64,000 bases of DNA. Origin: Paraburkholderia adhaesiva (GTDB lineage Bacteria > Pseudomonadota > Gammaproteobacteria > Burkholderiales > Burkholderiaceae). The notes below the pieces were generated by a model that was not told the DNA's origin, made no database searches, and saw only the letters and a program-made list of their open reading frames with translations. The stretch covers positions 62,001 through 126,000 of the forward strand of contig NZ_JAJEJQ010000002.1 in NCBI RefSeq assembly GCF_021390575.1, given 5' to 3'. A program made the translations under genes and the position numbers. This document shows, in pieces, positions 18,202-26,640 of the stretch; within the stretch, counting starts at the first letter, position 1, and the number at the start of each line of letters is the position of its first letter.

Positions 18202-19011
18202 TCAGGCGTGCACGGCGCAAGGCGCCTCGGCGTTCTGCCTGGTTGCCCCGCCCGGTATTCGGGCGAGCATGCGTGCACGGCAGGCTTCGCCGAACGCATG
18301 GAATATCGCGGTGGAAAGGGCGTTTTGTGCGTGCTCCCACTCGGGGTGCCACTGCACACCCAGGGCGAAAGTGCGCGCGTTGGCAACGCTCACGGCTTCG
18401 ATGAGACCATCCGGCGCCTGTGCTTCGGCCACGAGGCCCGCGCCGAGCCGGTCGATCCCTTGACCGTGCAACGAGTTCACGTGTGCTTCGTGCGCGCCGC
18501 CTGCGAGCCGTTGCAGCAGACCGCCATCGACGAGCGAGATCGCGTGAGCCGGACCATATTGCTCAGCGAGCGAATCGGCCTTGTTCTCGCGGTGATCGTC
18601 GAAGCCTTCCACGGCGTGGACCTGTTGATGCAGCGTGCCGCCGTACACCACGTTCATTTCCTGGAAACCGCGGCAGATCGCGAGGACCGGCACGCCGGCC
18701 TCGATCGCGGCGCGCATCAGCGGCAGCGTCGTGGCGTCGCGGTGCGAGTCGTGCAGCGTGCCCGGCTCGCTTGGCGCACCACCATAACGATGCGGCTCGA
18801 CGTTCGAATAGCTGCCGGTGAAGAGCAGTCCATCGACGGCGTCGAGCAGATCGGCTGCGGCCTGACGCTCGCCGAACGCAGGCACCAGTAGTGCCAGCGC
18901 ACCGGCGCCATCCACCGCAGCGGCGATGTACTTCTCGCCGGTGACGTGCGACGCGTGCGGTCCCATCATGTTTCGATCGGCAGTGACGCCGACCAGGGGT
19001 TTCATTCGCAT
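18202..19011 (-). CDS. puuD: Gamma-glutamyl-GABA hydrolase
   Basis: The 269-residue class I glutamine amidotransferase-like hydrolase has a nucleophile Cys113 in PVLAICRGFQEMNV and a catalytic His-x-Glu in GVQWHPEWE. The substrate loop DGLLFTGSYSNVEPHRYGG is typical of PuuD. It releases GABA from gamma-glutamyl-GABA, the last step of the Puu pathway. It heads the reverse-strand operon. AGGAAG lies 13 bases upstream of the ATG at 19009-19011. A second in-frame ATG two codons later is possible. Confidence 0.93.
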   Translation of the reverse strand: MRMKPLVGVTADRNMMGPHASHVTGEKYIAAAVDGAGALALLVPAFGERQAAADLLDAVDGLLFTGSYSNVEPHRYGGAPSEPGTLHDSHRDATTLPLMRAAIEAGVPVLAICRGFQEMNVVYGGTLHQQVHAVEGFDDHRENKADSLAEQYGPAHAISLVDGGLLQRLAGGAHEAHVNSLHGQGIDRLGAGLVAEAQAPDGLIEAVSVANARTFALGVQWHPEWEHAQNALSTAIFHAFGEACRARMLARIPGGATRQNAEAPCAVHA

Positions 19012-19943
19012 GGCTAAAGTTTCACTTCCTTAACCCGGGTGCCGCGTATTGACTTGTATTGCAGCGATACCACGGGCGTGACATGACCTTGCAACCCTGC
19101 ATCAAGCAAGGCCGCAAACCTGAGGCACGGCAGGACGGGCGCTAACGCATCGCACTGCGCGTGGAGATCATGTAGGCGGTTCGTTTCCGGCCGTTGTGGG
19201 GCGCAACCGTGGTGAGGCGCGCGCAGCCACGTCGCTCGCGTAAGGCAGGCTTCGCGTGCGAACTACGGCAACTGCAACGGCAGCGGCAACGAACTACGCT
19301 GGAAGGGAAGGCGCTATGGCAGGAGCGATGCGACTTCGTCGGTGTGGACAGCGATGAAGGCGCGCGCGGAGACGGCGTTACGACGCCGGACCGACCGGCG
19401 CGAAAGTATCGTGATGGCGGAAAGGTGCAGGCGAGGGGCAAGCCTGCCGCTACTGCCATCGGCGATGGCAGCGCAGTCACCGCGAAGACACCTCGCATGA
19501 CTACGTTTCCACCTGACCAGAGGGCCACGGACTCTCACAATTGCACTCGACTGAGTAATGTTGAAGTTGGGTCATTCCAGCGATAAAGATTCGCATGGCG
19601 AATGCTTCGTCAACCGGAATGCAGTCGCCGCCTGAAGCCCTTCACATTGCTACGCTTATTGCTGCGTTGCAGTGTGGCGGAGAGAACTCCATAACGTTCG
19701 ACCTGTGATTGAGGATATACGAGCCAAAAAGGCCGTCAATTATTTTTTTACGCTTTTTTTGTTAGCACTTACCCGAATTCCAGAAAAAAGCCTGTCGCCA
19801 TAAGCAGATAGGTACTAAATATTCGTCAATTTCAAATGGCTTGCACGGGTTTCTACTAACAGAAAAAAAAGCAAACTGATTAGAATATTCAACACGTTTC
19901 CCACGCCGTCCGCGTGAACGCTCTTATGTAAACGGTTCCTAAC
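19012..19943. other. Divergent control region between puuD and the PuuR-like gene
   Basis: This 932-base gap has no acceptable gene; open frames at 19142-19586 lack family features and ribosome sites. The half nearest the regulator (about 19700-19930) is strikingly AT-rich for this genome and should hold both promoters. Two similar A-tract sites in opposite orientation, GCTTTTTTTGTTAG at 19752 and CTAACAGAAAAAAAAGC ending 19872, may be a pair of regulator sites. Confidence 0.45.
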
Positions 19944-20513
19944 GTGTCCGATTCCGTGTCGTCGTCCACTGAAGTTGCTGTCCGCCTGCGCTGCGTTCGC
20001 AAGCGGTATGGTCTATCTCAGCGCGAGCTTGCGAAGCGAGCGGGCGTCACCAATGGTGCGATCTCGCTGATCGAACAAAGCCGGGTCAGCCCATCAGTTG
20101 GGTCGCTCAAGAAATTGCTCGAATGCATTCCGATGAGTCTCGCCGAGTTTTTTACGTTCGACCTTGACGAAGGGGGCAGCGTGGTCTCGCGGCGCGACGA
20201 GATGCCGAATCTCGGCAACGCCTCCATCGAGTTCTACCTCGCCGGCGCGAACGTGAAAGACCGCAACATGGGCATCATGCGCGAGGTGTACCAGCCGCTC
20301 GCCGATACGGGCCCCGAAATGCTGACGCATGCGGGGCAGGAAGGCGGCGTCGTGGTGTCCGGCCAGATCGAACTGACCGTCGACGGCACGACCTGGCTGC
20401 TCGACCCCGGCGACAGCTACTACTTCGAAAGCCGCTTGCCGCATCGCTTTCGCAATCCCAGCGCGAATGACATCTGCGAGCTGGTGTCGGCGAATTCGCC
20501 GCCCACGTTCTGA
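19944..20513 (+). CDS. puuR: XRE-cupin transcriptional regulator, PuuR-like
   Basis: The 189-residue regulator has an N-terminal helix-turn-helix (LRCVRKRYGLSQRELAKRAG followed by GAISLIEQSRVSPSVGSLKK) and a C-terminal cupin sensor (HAGQEGGVVVSGQIELTVDG, YYFESRLPHRFRNP). PuuR of E. coli has this layout and represses the puu genes until putrescine is present. It starts with GTG at 19944; a second GTG four codons later cannot be excluded, and no strong ribosome site is visible. It lies between the reverse puu/pot operon and puuC, so it probably controls both. The symbol rests on context. Confidence 0.85.
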   Translation: MSDSVSSSTEVAVRLRCVRKRYGLSQRELAKRAGVTNGAISLIEQSRVSPSVGSLKKLLECIPMSLAEFFTFDLDEGGSVVSRRDEMPNLGNASIEFYLAGANVKDRNMGIMREVYQPLADTGPEMLTHAGQEGGVVVSGQIELTVDGTTWLLDPGDSYYFESRLPHRFRNPSANDICELVSANSPPTF

Positions 20514-20594
20514 TCTATCTTTCGCGCGAACCCCGGGCGTACGCCGCAATGTGCGCGGCGCTCACGGCCCATTGCACAACATTGAGGCATCCTG

Positions 20595-22085
20595 ATGGAA
20601 AAGAAGACCCTCGCTTTCTGGCAAGACAAGGCCGCGACACTGTCGATTGAAGGCCGAGCATTCATCGATGGCGCGTATCGCGACGCTTACTCGGGCCGCA
20701 CCTTTGATTGTGTGAGCCCGATCGACGGCCGCGTGCTCACGGCCGTCGCGGATTGCGGTGCCGCCGATGTAGATGCGGCGGTAGCCGCTGCACGCCGCTC
20801 GTTCGACGCGCAGGTGTGGGCCGGCCTGAATCCGCGAGCACGCAAGGCAATCCTGCTGCGCTGGGCCGCGCTGATGCGCGAGCACCTCGACGAACTATCG
20901 CTGCTCGAAACGCTCGACGCGGGCAAGCCGATTGGCGACACGACGACTGTCGATGTGCCGGGCGCAGCGTATTGCGTGGAATGGTTCGCGGAGGCCATCG
21001 ACAAGGTGGGCGGCGAAGTCGTGCCCGCCGATCATCATCTCGTTGGCCTCGTCACGCGCGAGCCGATTGGCGTGGTCGCCGCTGTGGTGCCGTGGAATTT
21101 TCCGATCCTGATGGCATCGTGGAAATTCGGCCCGGCGCTCGCGGCGGGCAACAGCGTCGTGCTGAAGCCCTCGGAGAAGTCGCCGCTCACGGCCATTCGC
21201 GTCGCGCAACTCGCGCACGAAGCAGGCATTCCGGCGGGCGTGTTCAACGTGCTGCCGGGTGGCGGAGAGCCGGGCAAACTGCTCGCGCTGCACCGGGACG
21301 TGGACTGCATCGCGTTCACGGGTTCGACGGGCGTCGGCAAGCAGATCATGCAATACGCGGGCCAGTCCAATCTCAAGCGCGCATGGCTCGAACTGGGCGG
21401 CAAATCGCCGAATATCGTGCTGCCGGACTGCCCGGATCTCGACCGCGCCGCGAACGCCGCTGCCGGTGCGATCTTCTACAACATGGGCGAGATGTGCACG
21501 GCGGGTTCGCGCCTGCTCGTGCATCGTGACATCAAGGACGTGTTTCTCGCGAAGCTCGTCGAGGCCGCGCGCAACTACGTGCCGGGCAATCCGCTCGATC
21601 CGAAGACGACGATGGGCGCCATCGTCGACAAGATCCAGCTCGAGCGTGTGCTCGGCTATATCGAGGCGGGCCGCAAGGAATCGAAGCTGCTGCTGGGCGG
21701 CAAACGTGTGAACGAAGCAAGCGGTGGCTACTATATCGAGCCGACCGTGTTCGACACGCACCACGATTCGAAGGTCGCGCGTGAAGAAATTTTCGGGCCG
21801 GTGCTTTCGGTCATTACGTTCAGCACGATCGACGAAGCGGTGCGCATCGCCAACGATACCGACTACGGCCTTGCCGCCGCGGTCTGGACGTCGAACCTCA
21901 CGCACGCGCACGATATTTCGCGCCGTCTGCGCGCGGGCACCGTATGGGTCAACTGCTACGACGAAGGGGGAGATATGAACTTCCCGTTCGGCGGTTTCAA
22001 GGAATCGGGCAACGGCCGTGACAAGTCGCTGCACGCACTGGAGAAGTACACCGAGCTGAAGTCCACGCTCGTGAGGCTGCGCTAA
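20595..22085 (+). CDS. puuC: Gamma-glutamyl-gamma-aminobutyraldehyde dehydrogenase
   Basis: The 496-residue NAD(P)-dependent aldehyde dehydrogenase has cofactor motifs VPWNFPILMASWKFGPAL and FTGSTGVGK, general base Glu in LELGGKSPNIV, and nucleophile Cys in GEMCTAGSR near residue 300. The C-terminal GGFKESGNGRDKSLHALEKY is typical of PuuC/AldH. It oxidises gamma-glutamyl-aminobutyraldehyde to gamma-glutamyl-GABA, and the same enzyme type also accepts aminobutyraldehyde made by a transaminase. TTGAGG precedes the ATG. It follows the PuuR-like gene by 81 bases and may be co-transcribed with it. Confidence 0.92.
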   Translation: MEKKTLAFWQDKAATLSIEGRAFIDGAYRDAYSGRTFDCVSPIDGRVLTAVADCGAADVDAAVAAARRSFDAQVWAGLNPRARKAILLRWAALMREHLDELSLLETLDAGKPIGDTTTVDVPGAAYCVEWFAEAIDKVGGEVVPADHHLVGLVTREPIGVVAAVVPWNFPILMASWKFGPALAAGNSVVLKPSEKSPLTAIRVAQLAHEAGIPAGVFNVLPGGGEPGKLLALHRDVDCIAFTGSTGVGKQIMQYAGQSNLKRAWLELGGKSPNIVLPDCPDLDRAANAAAGAIFYNMGEMCTAGSRLLVHRDIKDVFLAKLVEAARNYVPGNPLDPKTTMGAIVDKIQLERVLGYIEAGRKESKLLLGGKRVNEASGGYYIEPTVFDTHHDSKVAREEIFGPVLSVITFSTIDEAVRIANDTDYGLAAAVWTSNLTHAHDISRRLRAGTVWVNCYDEGGDMNFPFGGFKESGNGRDKSLHALEKYTELKSTLVRLR

Positions 22086-22208
22086 AGGATTCGCAAGCCA
22101 GCGCGGCGGCAGACACGGAAAGCCTGCCGCTGCGTTCCCAATGAATCCGACCGCCGCGGCGCGCTTTTATCGATTCGAGCGCTGCGGTCCTTTCAATCAG
22201 GTCATTGC

Positions 22209-23171
22209 ATGAGTGCCATCATTCATGGCGACGGCGCAATTCGCCGTCCATCGCTTTACGGTTCATCCATCGAAAACACCTACGGCGGCGTGCTGTCGTT
22301 CATGCGACGCAACTACACGCGCGAACTCGACGGCGTCGATGTCGTCGTGTCGGGCGTGCCGCTCGATCTCGCCACGACGTTCCGCTCGGGCGCGCGACTT
22401 GGGCCCAGCTCAGTGCGTGCAGCCAGCGTCCAGCTGGCCGAGCTGCATCCGTACCCGTGGGGCTTCAATCCATTCGACACGCTCGCCGTGACCGATTACG
22501 GCGACTGCTGGTTCGACGCGCACAATCCGCTGTCGATCAAGCCGGCCATCATCGAGCACGCGCGCACGATCCTGCGCTCGAACGCAAAGATGCTCACGTT
22601 CGGCGGCGATCACTTCATCACGTATCCGCTGTTGATCGCGCACGCGGAGAAGTACGGCAAGCCGCTTTCGCTGATCCACTTCGACGCGCATTGCGACACC
22701 TGGGCCGACGATTCACCGGACAGCCTCAATCACGGCACGATGTTCTACAAGGCTGTGAAGGACGGCCTCATCGATCCGAAGACTTCGGTGCAGGTGGGCA
22801 TTCGCACGTGGAACGAGGATTTTCTCGGCATCAATATGCTCGATGCGGCGTGGGTTCACGAACACGGTCCGGCGGCTGCGCGCCAGCGAATTCTGGACAT
22901 CGTGGGCGACCGGCCCACGTATCTGACCTTCGATATCGACTGTCTCGATCCGGCGTTCGCGCCCGGCACGGGCACGCCGGTGCCCGGCGGACTTTCGTCG
23001 GCGCAGGCGCTTTCCGTCGTGCGCGGACTCGAAGCCGTCAACCTGATCGGCGCCGACGTGGTGGAAGTGGCGCCGGCCTACGATCAGAGCGAGATCACGG
23101 CGATCGCTGCCGCGCACATCGCGTGTGATCTGCTGTGCCTGTGGCGCCAGCGCAAGGTGGCGGGAAAATAA
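22209..23171 (+). CDS. speB: Agmatinase-type ureohydrolase
   Basis: The 320-residue ureohydrolase has all manganese-binding motifs: FGGDHFITYP, SLIHFDAHCDTW and TFDIDCLDPAFAPGTGTP. The N-terminal GVPLDLATTFRSGARLGPSSVR is typical of SpeB. It would hydrolyse agmatine to putrescine and urea, feeding the adjacent Puu pathway; guanidinobutyrase is a close alternative that context also allows. It begins 123 bases after puuC. Its stop is 6 bases from the convergent MarR gene. Confidence 0.88.
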   Translation: MSAIIHGDGAIRRPSLYGSSIENTYGGVLSFMRRNYTRELDGVDVVVSGVPLDLATTFRSGARLGPSSVRAASVQLAELHPYPWGFNPFDTLAVTDYGDCWFDAHNPLSIKPAIIEHARTILRSNAKMLTFGGDHFITYPLLIAHAEKYGKPLSLIHFDAHCDTWADDSPDSLNHGTMFYKAVKDGLIDPKTSVQVGIRTWNEDFLGINMLDAAWVHEHGPAAARQRILDIVGDRPTYLTFDIDCLDPAFAPGTGTPVPGGLSSAQALSVVRGLEAVNLIGADVVEVAPAYDQSEITAIAAAHIACDLLCLWRQRKVAGK

Positions 23172-23177
23172 CGGGCG

Positions 23178-23621
23178 TTAGCGTTCGACGAGCGGACCCA
23201 GATTGGCGCGCACGCGCTGAAGCATCTGGCTGAACTGCTCGGCTTCTTCAGGCGTGAAGCCCGAGAGGGCTTCCGCCTGCACTTCATCCCCCACGCGGCG
23301 CGCGGCCGCGAGCACGCTTTCCGCCTTTGGCGTGAGGCTCACCTGCAATTCGCGCCGGTCGTCCGGATTGGCCGTGCGCGCAACCCAGCCGTTTTCCTCC
23401 AGTCTTTCCAGCAGCCGTCCAGCCGAAATTGGCGCGACTTCGAGCCGCTCGGCAAGGCGCGCCTGATTCATGTCGCCGTAATGGGAAAGGTACGCGATCG
23501 TCCGGCATTGCGCGCGCGTGAGTTCCAACGACGACTTCGCGAGGTCGTCGTAGCGCTTGCCGTAGAGCCGGCCCACATCGGCGATCAAGAAGCCGAACCG
23601 TTTTTCGAGGTCGCTAGTCAT
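23178..23621 (-). CDS. MarR-family transcriptional repressor
   Basis: The 147-residue winged-helix regulator has recognition region MNQARLAERLEVAPISAGRLLERLEENGWV and wing TANPDDRRELQVSLTPKAESV. I chose MTSDLEKRFGF at 23619-23621 over the frame starting at 23729 because the latter would cover the divergent promoter region. A TATAAT on the reverse strand (23629-23634) ends only 7 bases before this ATG, so the message may be nearly leaderless. The gene faces the DHA2 efflux pump across an operator palindrome, the classical MarR-pump arrangement. Confidence 0.88.
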   Translation of the reverse strand: MTSDLEKRFGFLIADVGRLYGKRYDDLAKSSLELTRAQCRTIAYLSHYGDMNQARLAERLEVAPISAGRLLERLEENGWVARTANPDDRRELQVSLTPKAESVLAAARRVGDEVQAEALSGFTPEEAEQFSQMLQRVRANLGPLVER

Positions 23622-23724
23622 GGGCGCGATTATACGGACGAAGGGTGCAAGCTCGGACAAAGCGCGGCCCCACATTCGGGCGATGCCCCGATTTCCCCCG
23701 AATTCTTCCCGCATTTCCCCCGAT

Positions 23725-23752
23725 TGCACCGCGCATTGCTATCCGTATAATA
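23725..23752 (+). promoter_or_regulatory. Sigma70-type promoter of the efflux pump
   Basis: TTGCAC at 23725-23730 and a consensus TATAAT at 23747-23752 are separated by 16 bases. The predicted start is near 23759, giving a leader of about 34 bases before the pump ATG. The -10 box overlaps the palindrome at 23748-23767. Confidence 0.7.
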
Positions 23753-23767
23753 AGCAGGCTTATTATT
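23748..23767. promoter_or_regulatory. Probable MarR operator palindrome
   Basis: ATAATAAGC and GCTTATTAT form a perfect 9-bp inverted repeat with a 2-base spacer. It covers the -10 and start region of the pump promoter, between the divergent MarR and pump genes. MarR proteins bind palindromes of this size as dimers, so occupancy here should block transcription. Confidence 0.72.
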
Positions 23768-23792
23768 TCCCCCAGCAACCGTTCCTTTCACG

Positions 23793-25331
23793 ATGACTGC
23801 AGTCGCCCAGGGCGGCAAGACCGCGCCGCTCAACCGGGGCATGATCACGCTGTCGATCATGCTCGCCACGCTCATGCAGACGCTCGACAGCACGATCGCC
23901 AACGTCGCGCTTCCGCACATGCAGGGTTCGATGGCGGCATCGCAGGACGAGATCACGTGGGTGCTCACGTCGTATATCGTCGCGGCGGCCATCGCCACAC
24001 CGCTCACGGGGTGGCTCGCCGACCGCTTCGGCGTGAAGCGGTTGCTTGGTTTCGCGATTGCGGGCTTTACGGTGGCGTCGGCGCTGTGCGGCCTTTCGAA
24101 CTCGCTCGGCGAGATCGTTGGCTCGCGGCTCTTGCAGGGCGTTTTCGGCGCATCGCTCGTGCCGCTCTCGCAGTCGATCCTTCTCGACATCAATCCGCGC
24201 GACCGCCAGGGCCAGGCCATGGCGGTGTGGGGCATGGGCGTGATGGTCGGGCCGGTGCTTGGCCCGACGCTCGGCGGTTGGCTCACGGACAGCTATAACT
24301 GGCGCTGGGTGTTCTTCATCAATGTGCCGGTCGGTGCGTTCGCGTTCTTCGGCGTGTCCACTTTTCTGCCGGCCCGCGATCCCGCACGCCAGACGCGATT
24401 CGATATGTTCGGCTTCGCCACGCTTGCGCTCGCCATTGGCGCGCTGCAGGCGATGCTCGACCGCGGCGAGCAGCTCGACTGGTTCAGTTCGCTCGAAATC
24501 CGCATTTACGCACTCGTCGCGGCGCTCAGCTTTGCGTTCTTCATCGTGCATACGGCCACCCACGGGCCGCACACGTTCTTCCGCTATCAGTTGCTCAAGG
24601 ACCGTAACTTCGCGACGGGCACGTTCTTCATCTTCGTGATCGGCGCGGTGCTCTACGCGACGCGCGCGCTACTGCCGCCGATGCTGCAGGGCCTGATGGG
24701 CTATCCGGTGGCGCTCACGGGCCTCGTCACTGCGCCAAGTGGCGCGGGCACGATGGTCGCGATGCTGATCGCGGGGCGTTTGCTGAGACGCGTCGATGCG
24801 CGCGCACTGCTGCTGTTTGGCTTTGTCGTTTCCGCGTTTTCGTTGTGGCAGATGATGCAGTACACGATTGTGCTGTCGCGCTCGGACATCGTGTGGCCGG
24901 GCGTCATTCAGGGCTTCGGTCTCGGCTTTGTGTTTGTGCCGCTATCGGCGCTCACGTTTTCTACGCTCACGCCCGAACTGCGCGCGGACGGCACAGCGAC
25001 ATACAGCCTGATGCGCAATATCGGCAGCAGTATCGGCATTTCGGTCGTGCAGACGTTCTTCACGCGCGGCACGCAGGTCGCCCACGCGAATCTTGCGGAG
25101 CACATCACGCCGTTCGATCCCGCGGTCCAGGCGATGCTAGCGAACGGATCGCCGTACAATCTCGGCGTGCTCAATCAGACGATCACGCAGCAGGCGCAGA
25201 TGATCGCCTACCTGAACGACTTCAAGATGATGTTCGTCGCGACGCTGCTCGTGATTCCGCTGCTCGTGCTGATCCGGCCTTCGTCCCACAGCGCCCCCGC
25301 CGCAAACTCGAGCCACGCGGCGATGGACTGA
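23793..25331 (+). CDS. DHA2-family MFS multidrug efflux transporter
   Basis: The 512-residue protein has about 14 predicted membrane helices, as in the EmrB/QacA (DHA2) branch. Helix 1 carries TLDSTIANVALPHMQG, loop 2-3 carries GWLADRFGVKR, and helix 5 carries the antiporter motif GMGVMVGPVLGPTLGGWLTD. It would export toxic compounds in exchange for protons. EmrB usually pairs with an EmrA membrane-fusion protein, but none is adjacent. The divergent MarR regulator and the operator suggest substrate-inducible expression. No obvious ribosome site precedes the ATG. Confidence 0.92.
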   Translation: MTAVAQGGKTAPLNRGMITLSIMLATLMQTLDSTIANVALPHMQGSMAASQDEITWVLTSYIVAAAIATPLTGWLADRFGVKRLLGFAIAGFTVASALCGLSNSLGEIVGSRLLQGVFGASLVPLSQSILLDINPRDRQGQAMAVWGMGVMVGPVLGPTLGGWLTDSYNWRWVFFINVPVGAFAFFGVSTFLPARDPARQTRFDMFGFATLALAIGALQAMLDRGEQLDWFSSLEIRIYALVAALSFAFFIVHTATHGPHTFFRYQLLKDRNFATGTFFIFVIGAVLYATRALLPPMLQGLMGYPVALTGLVTAPSGAGTMVAMLIAGRLLRRVDARALLLFGFVVSAFSLWQMMQYTIVLSRSDIVWPGVIQGFGLGFVFVPLSALTFSTLTPELRADGTATYSLMRNIGSSIGISVVQTFFTRGTQVAHANLAEHITPFDPAVQAMLANGSPYNLGVLNQTITQQAQMIAYLNDFKMMFVATLLVIPLLVLIRPSSHSAPAANSSHAAMD

Positions 25332-25371
25332 GCATCCGGCCGCAGTGTCGACCGCCTTTCAACAAAAACGC

Positions 25372-26310
25372 ATGCTTTCCGCTGTCTCCATTCTGTTGCC
25401 CGTATTCGGGCTGATTTTCGCGGGCTTTGCGTGCCGTCGCTTCGGCGTGCTGGGGCCCGCTGCCGCTTCGGAACTGAACCGCTTCGTTGTGTGGCTCGCG
25501 CTGCCGGCGCTGCTTTTCGACATCGTCGCGCATGCCACATGGCACGAACTGTTCCAGCCAGCTTTCATCGTCACGTTCGGCGGCGCGTGCCTGCTCGTCT
25601 TCGCGGGCGTGGTGGCCGTGCGGCTTTTCCTCGGCCGTCCGCTTGCCGATGCGAGCATCGACGGTCTCGCCGCCGCTTATCCAAACACGGGCTACGTGGG
25701 CTTTCCACTGGGCATGATCGCGTTCGGGCCGTCGAGCCTCACGCCGACCACGATTGCGTCGATCATCGTCGTGTGCGTTCTGTTCGCGTTTGCCATCGTG
25801 CTGATCGAGACAGGGCTGCAAAGCGAGCGTCGGCCGCATCGGCTCGTGATGAAGGTGGGGAAATCGCTGTTGCGCAATCCGCTACTCGTTGTGCCTCTGC
25901 TCGGCGCGATCGTTTCGGGTGCACACATTACGCTGCCCGCGAGCGCGCAGACGTTCCTGAAGCTGCTGGGCAGCGCGGCGAGCCCATGCGCGCTAGTGAG
26001 TCTCGGTCTGTTCCTCGCGGAGCGCCGCAGCACTGAGACGGCGCCGCGCGAGTCGTCGTGGTGGATCACACTCACGAAGCTCGTCGCGCAACCCGTGCTG
26101 ACGTGGTGGCTTGCGGTGCGCGTGTTTGCGTTGCCGTTTCCGCTCGCGCAGACAGCGCTGCTGCTCGCGGCACTGCCCACCGGCACTGGCCCGTTCATGC
26201 TGGCCGAATACTATCGGCGAGAGGCGCACGTCACGTCGCGGACCATTCTTCATTCGACGATCGGCTCACTGGCCACGCTTACGCTGATTCTGCTGTACCT
26301 CCACCGCTGA
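25372..26310 (+). CDS. AEC-family (auxin efflux carrier) transporter
   Basis: The 312-residue membrane protein has about ten helices. It matches the bacterial AEC group by GLIFAGFACRRFGVLGPAAASELNRF at the N-terminus, AAYPNTGYVGFPLG in helix 4, and LPTGTGPFMLAEYYRREAHV near the C-terminus. Bacterial members move dicarboxylates such as malonate or malate, but the substrate here is unknown. A GTG at 25345 is an alternative start; ATG 25372 fits the usual family N-terminus better. It lies 40 bases after the efflux pump in the same direction and may be co-transcribed. Confidence 0.85.
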   Translation: MLSAVSILLPVFGLIFAGFACRRFGVLGPAAASELNRFVVWLALPALLFDIVAHATWHELFQPAFIVTFGGACLLVFAGVVAVRLFLGRPLADASIDGLAAAYPNTGYVGFPLGMIAFGPSSLTPTTIASIIVVCVLFAFAIVLIETGLQSERRPHRLVMKVGKSLLRNPLLVVPLLGAIVSGAHITLPASAQTFLKLLGSAASPCALVSLGLFLAERRSTETAPRESSWWITLTKLVAQPVLTWWLAVRVFALPFPLAQTALLLAALPTGTGPFMLAEYYRREAHVTSRTILHSTIGSLATLTLILLYLHR

Positions 26311-26374
26311 GGACGACCACGCGCGGCACGCGGCTTGCGGCAACAGGGTCATGCCATCGAAAGGGGGTTCGACG

Positions 26375-26566
26375 ATGAAATGGCTTAAACGCAGTGGGGC
26401 GGCGCTCATGCTCGCGATCGTTGCCGTATCGGCCACTGGGGCGTGTACGCTCGGCGGTGCGGTCGCGGGTGGTTACGTCGGCAACAAGGCGACTAACGGC
26501 AGCGCGATCGGCACGGTGGGCGGCGCGGTGGCGGGTGGCGTGGTGGGGTACGAACTCGGGAAATAA
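26375..26566 (+). CDS. Small lipoprotein with glycine-zipper domain
   Basis: The 63-residue protein has a lipoprotein signal peptide whose lipobox reads ATGAC, followed by GGAVAGGYVGNKATNGS and GTVGGAVAGGVVGYELG. The repeated GxxxG spacing is a glycine-zipper 2TM motif as in OsmB/SlyB-type outer-membrane lipoproteins. An AAAGGGGG ribosome site sits 9 bases before ATG 26375; an in-frame ATG at 26351 lacks one. Role is unknown; family members often respond to envelope stress. Confidence 0.82.
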   Translation: MKWLKRSGAALMLAIVAVSATGACTLGGAVAGGYVGNKATNGSAIGTVGGAVAGGVVGYELGK

Positions 26567-26596
26567 TCGCGATGCGGCTAACGAGCAATCGCTGCA

Positions 26597-26633
26597 GGGT
26601 GTCGAGCGCGTGATTAACAACGCGCTCGCACCC
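26597..26633. terminator. Hairpin between convergent genes, possible bidirectional terminator
   Basis: GGGTGTCGAGCGCGT and ACGCGCTCGCACCC pair over 14 bp with one bulged T around an 8-base loop. It lies 31 bases after the lipoprotein stop and 8 bases before the convergent permease stop. No long U-run follows on either strand, so termination efficiency is uncertain. Confidence 0.55.
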
Positions 26634-26640
26634 GTTTCCA

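Noticed and set aside
16740..18404. Long forward open frame over puuA
   Set aside because: Antisense to a clear PuuA; its start lies within the hairpin repeat.
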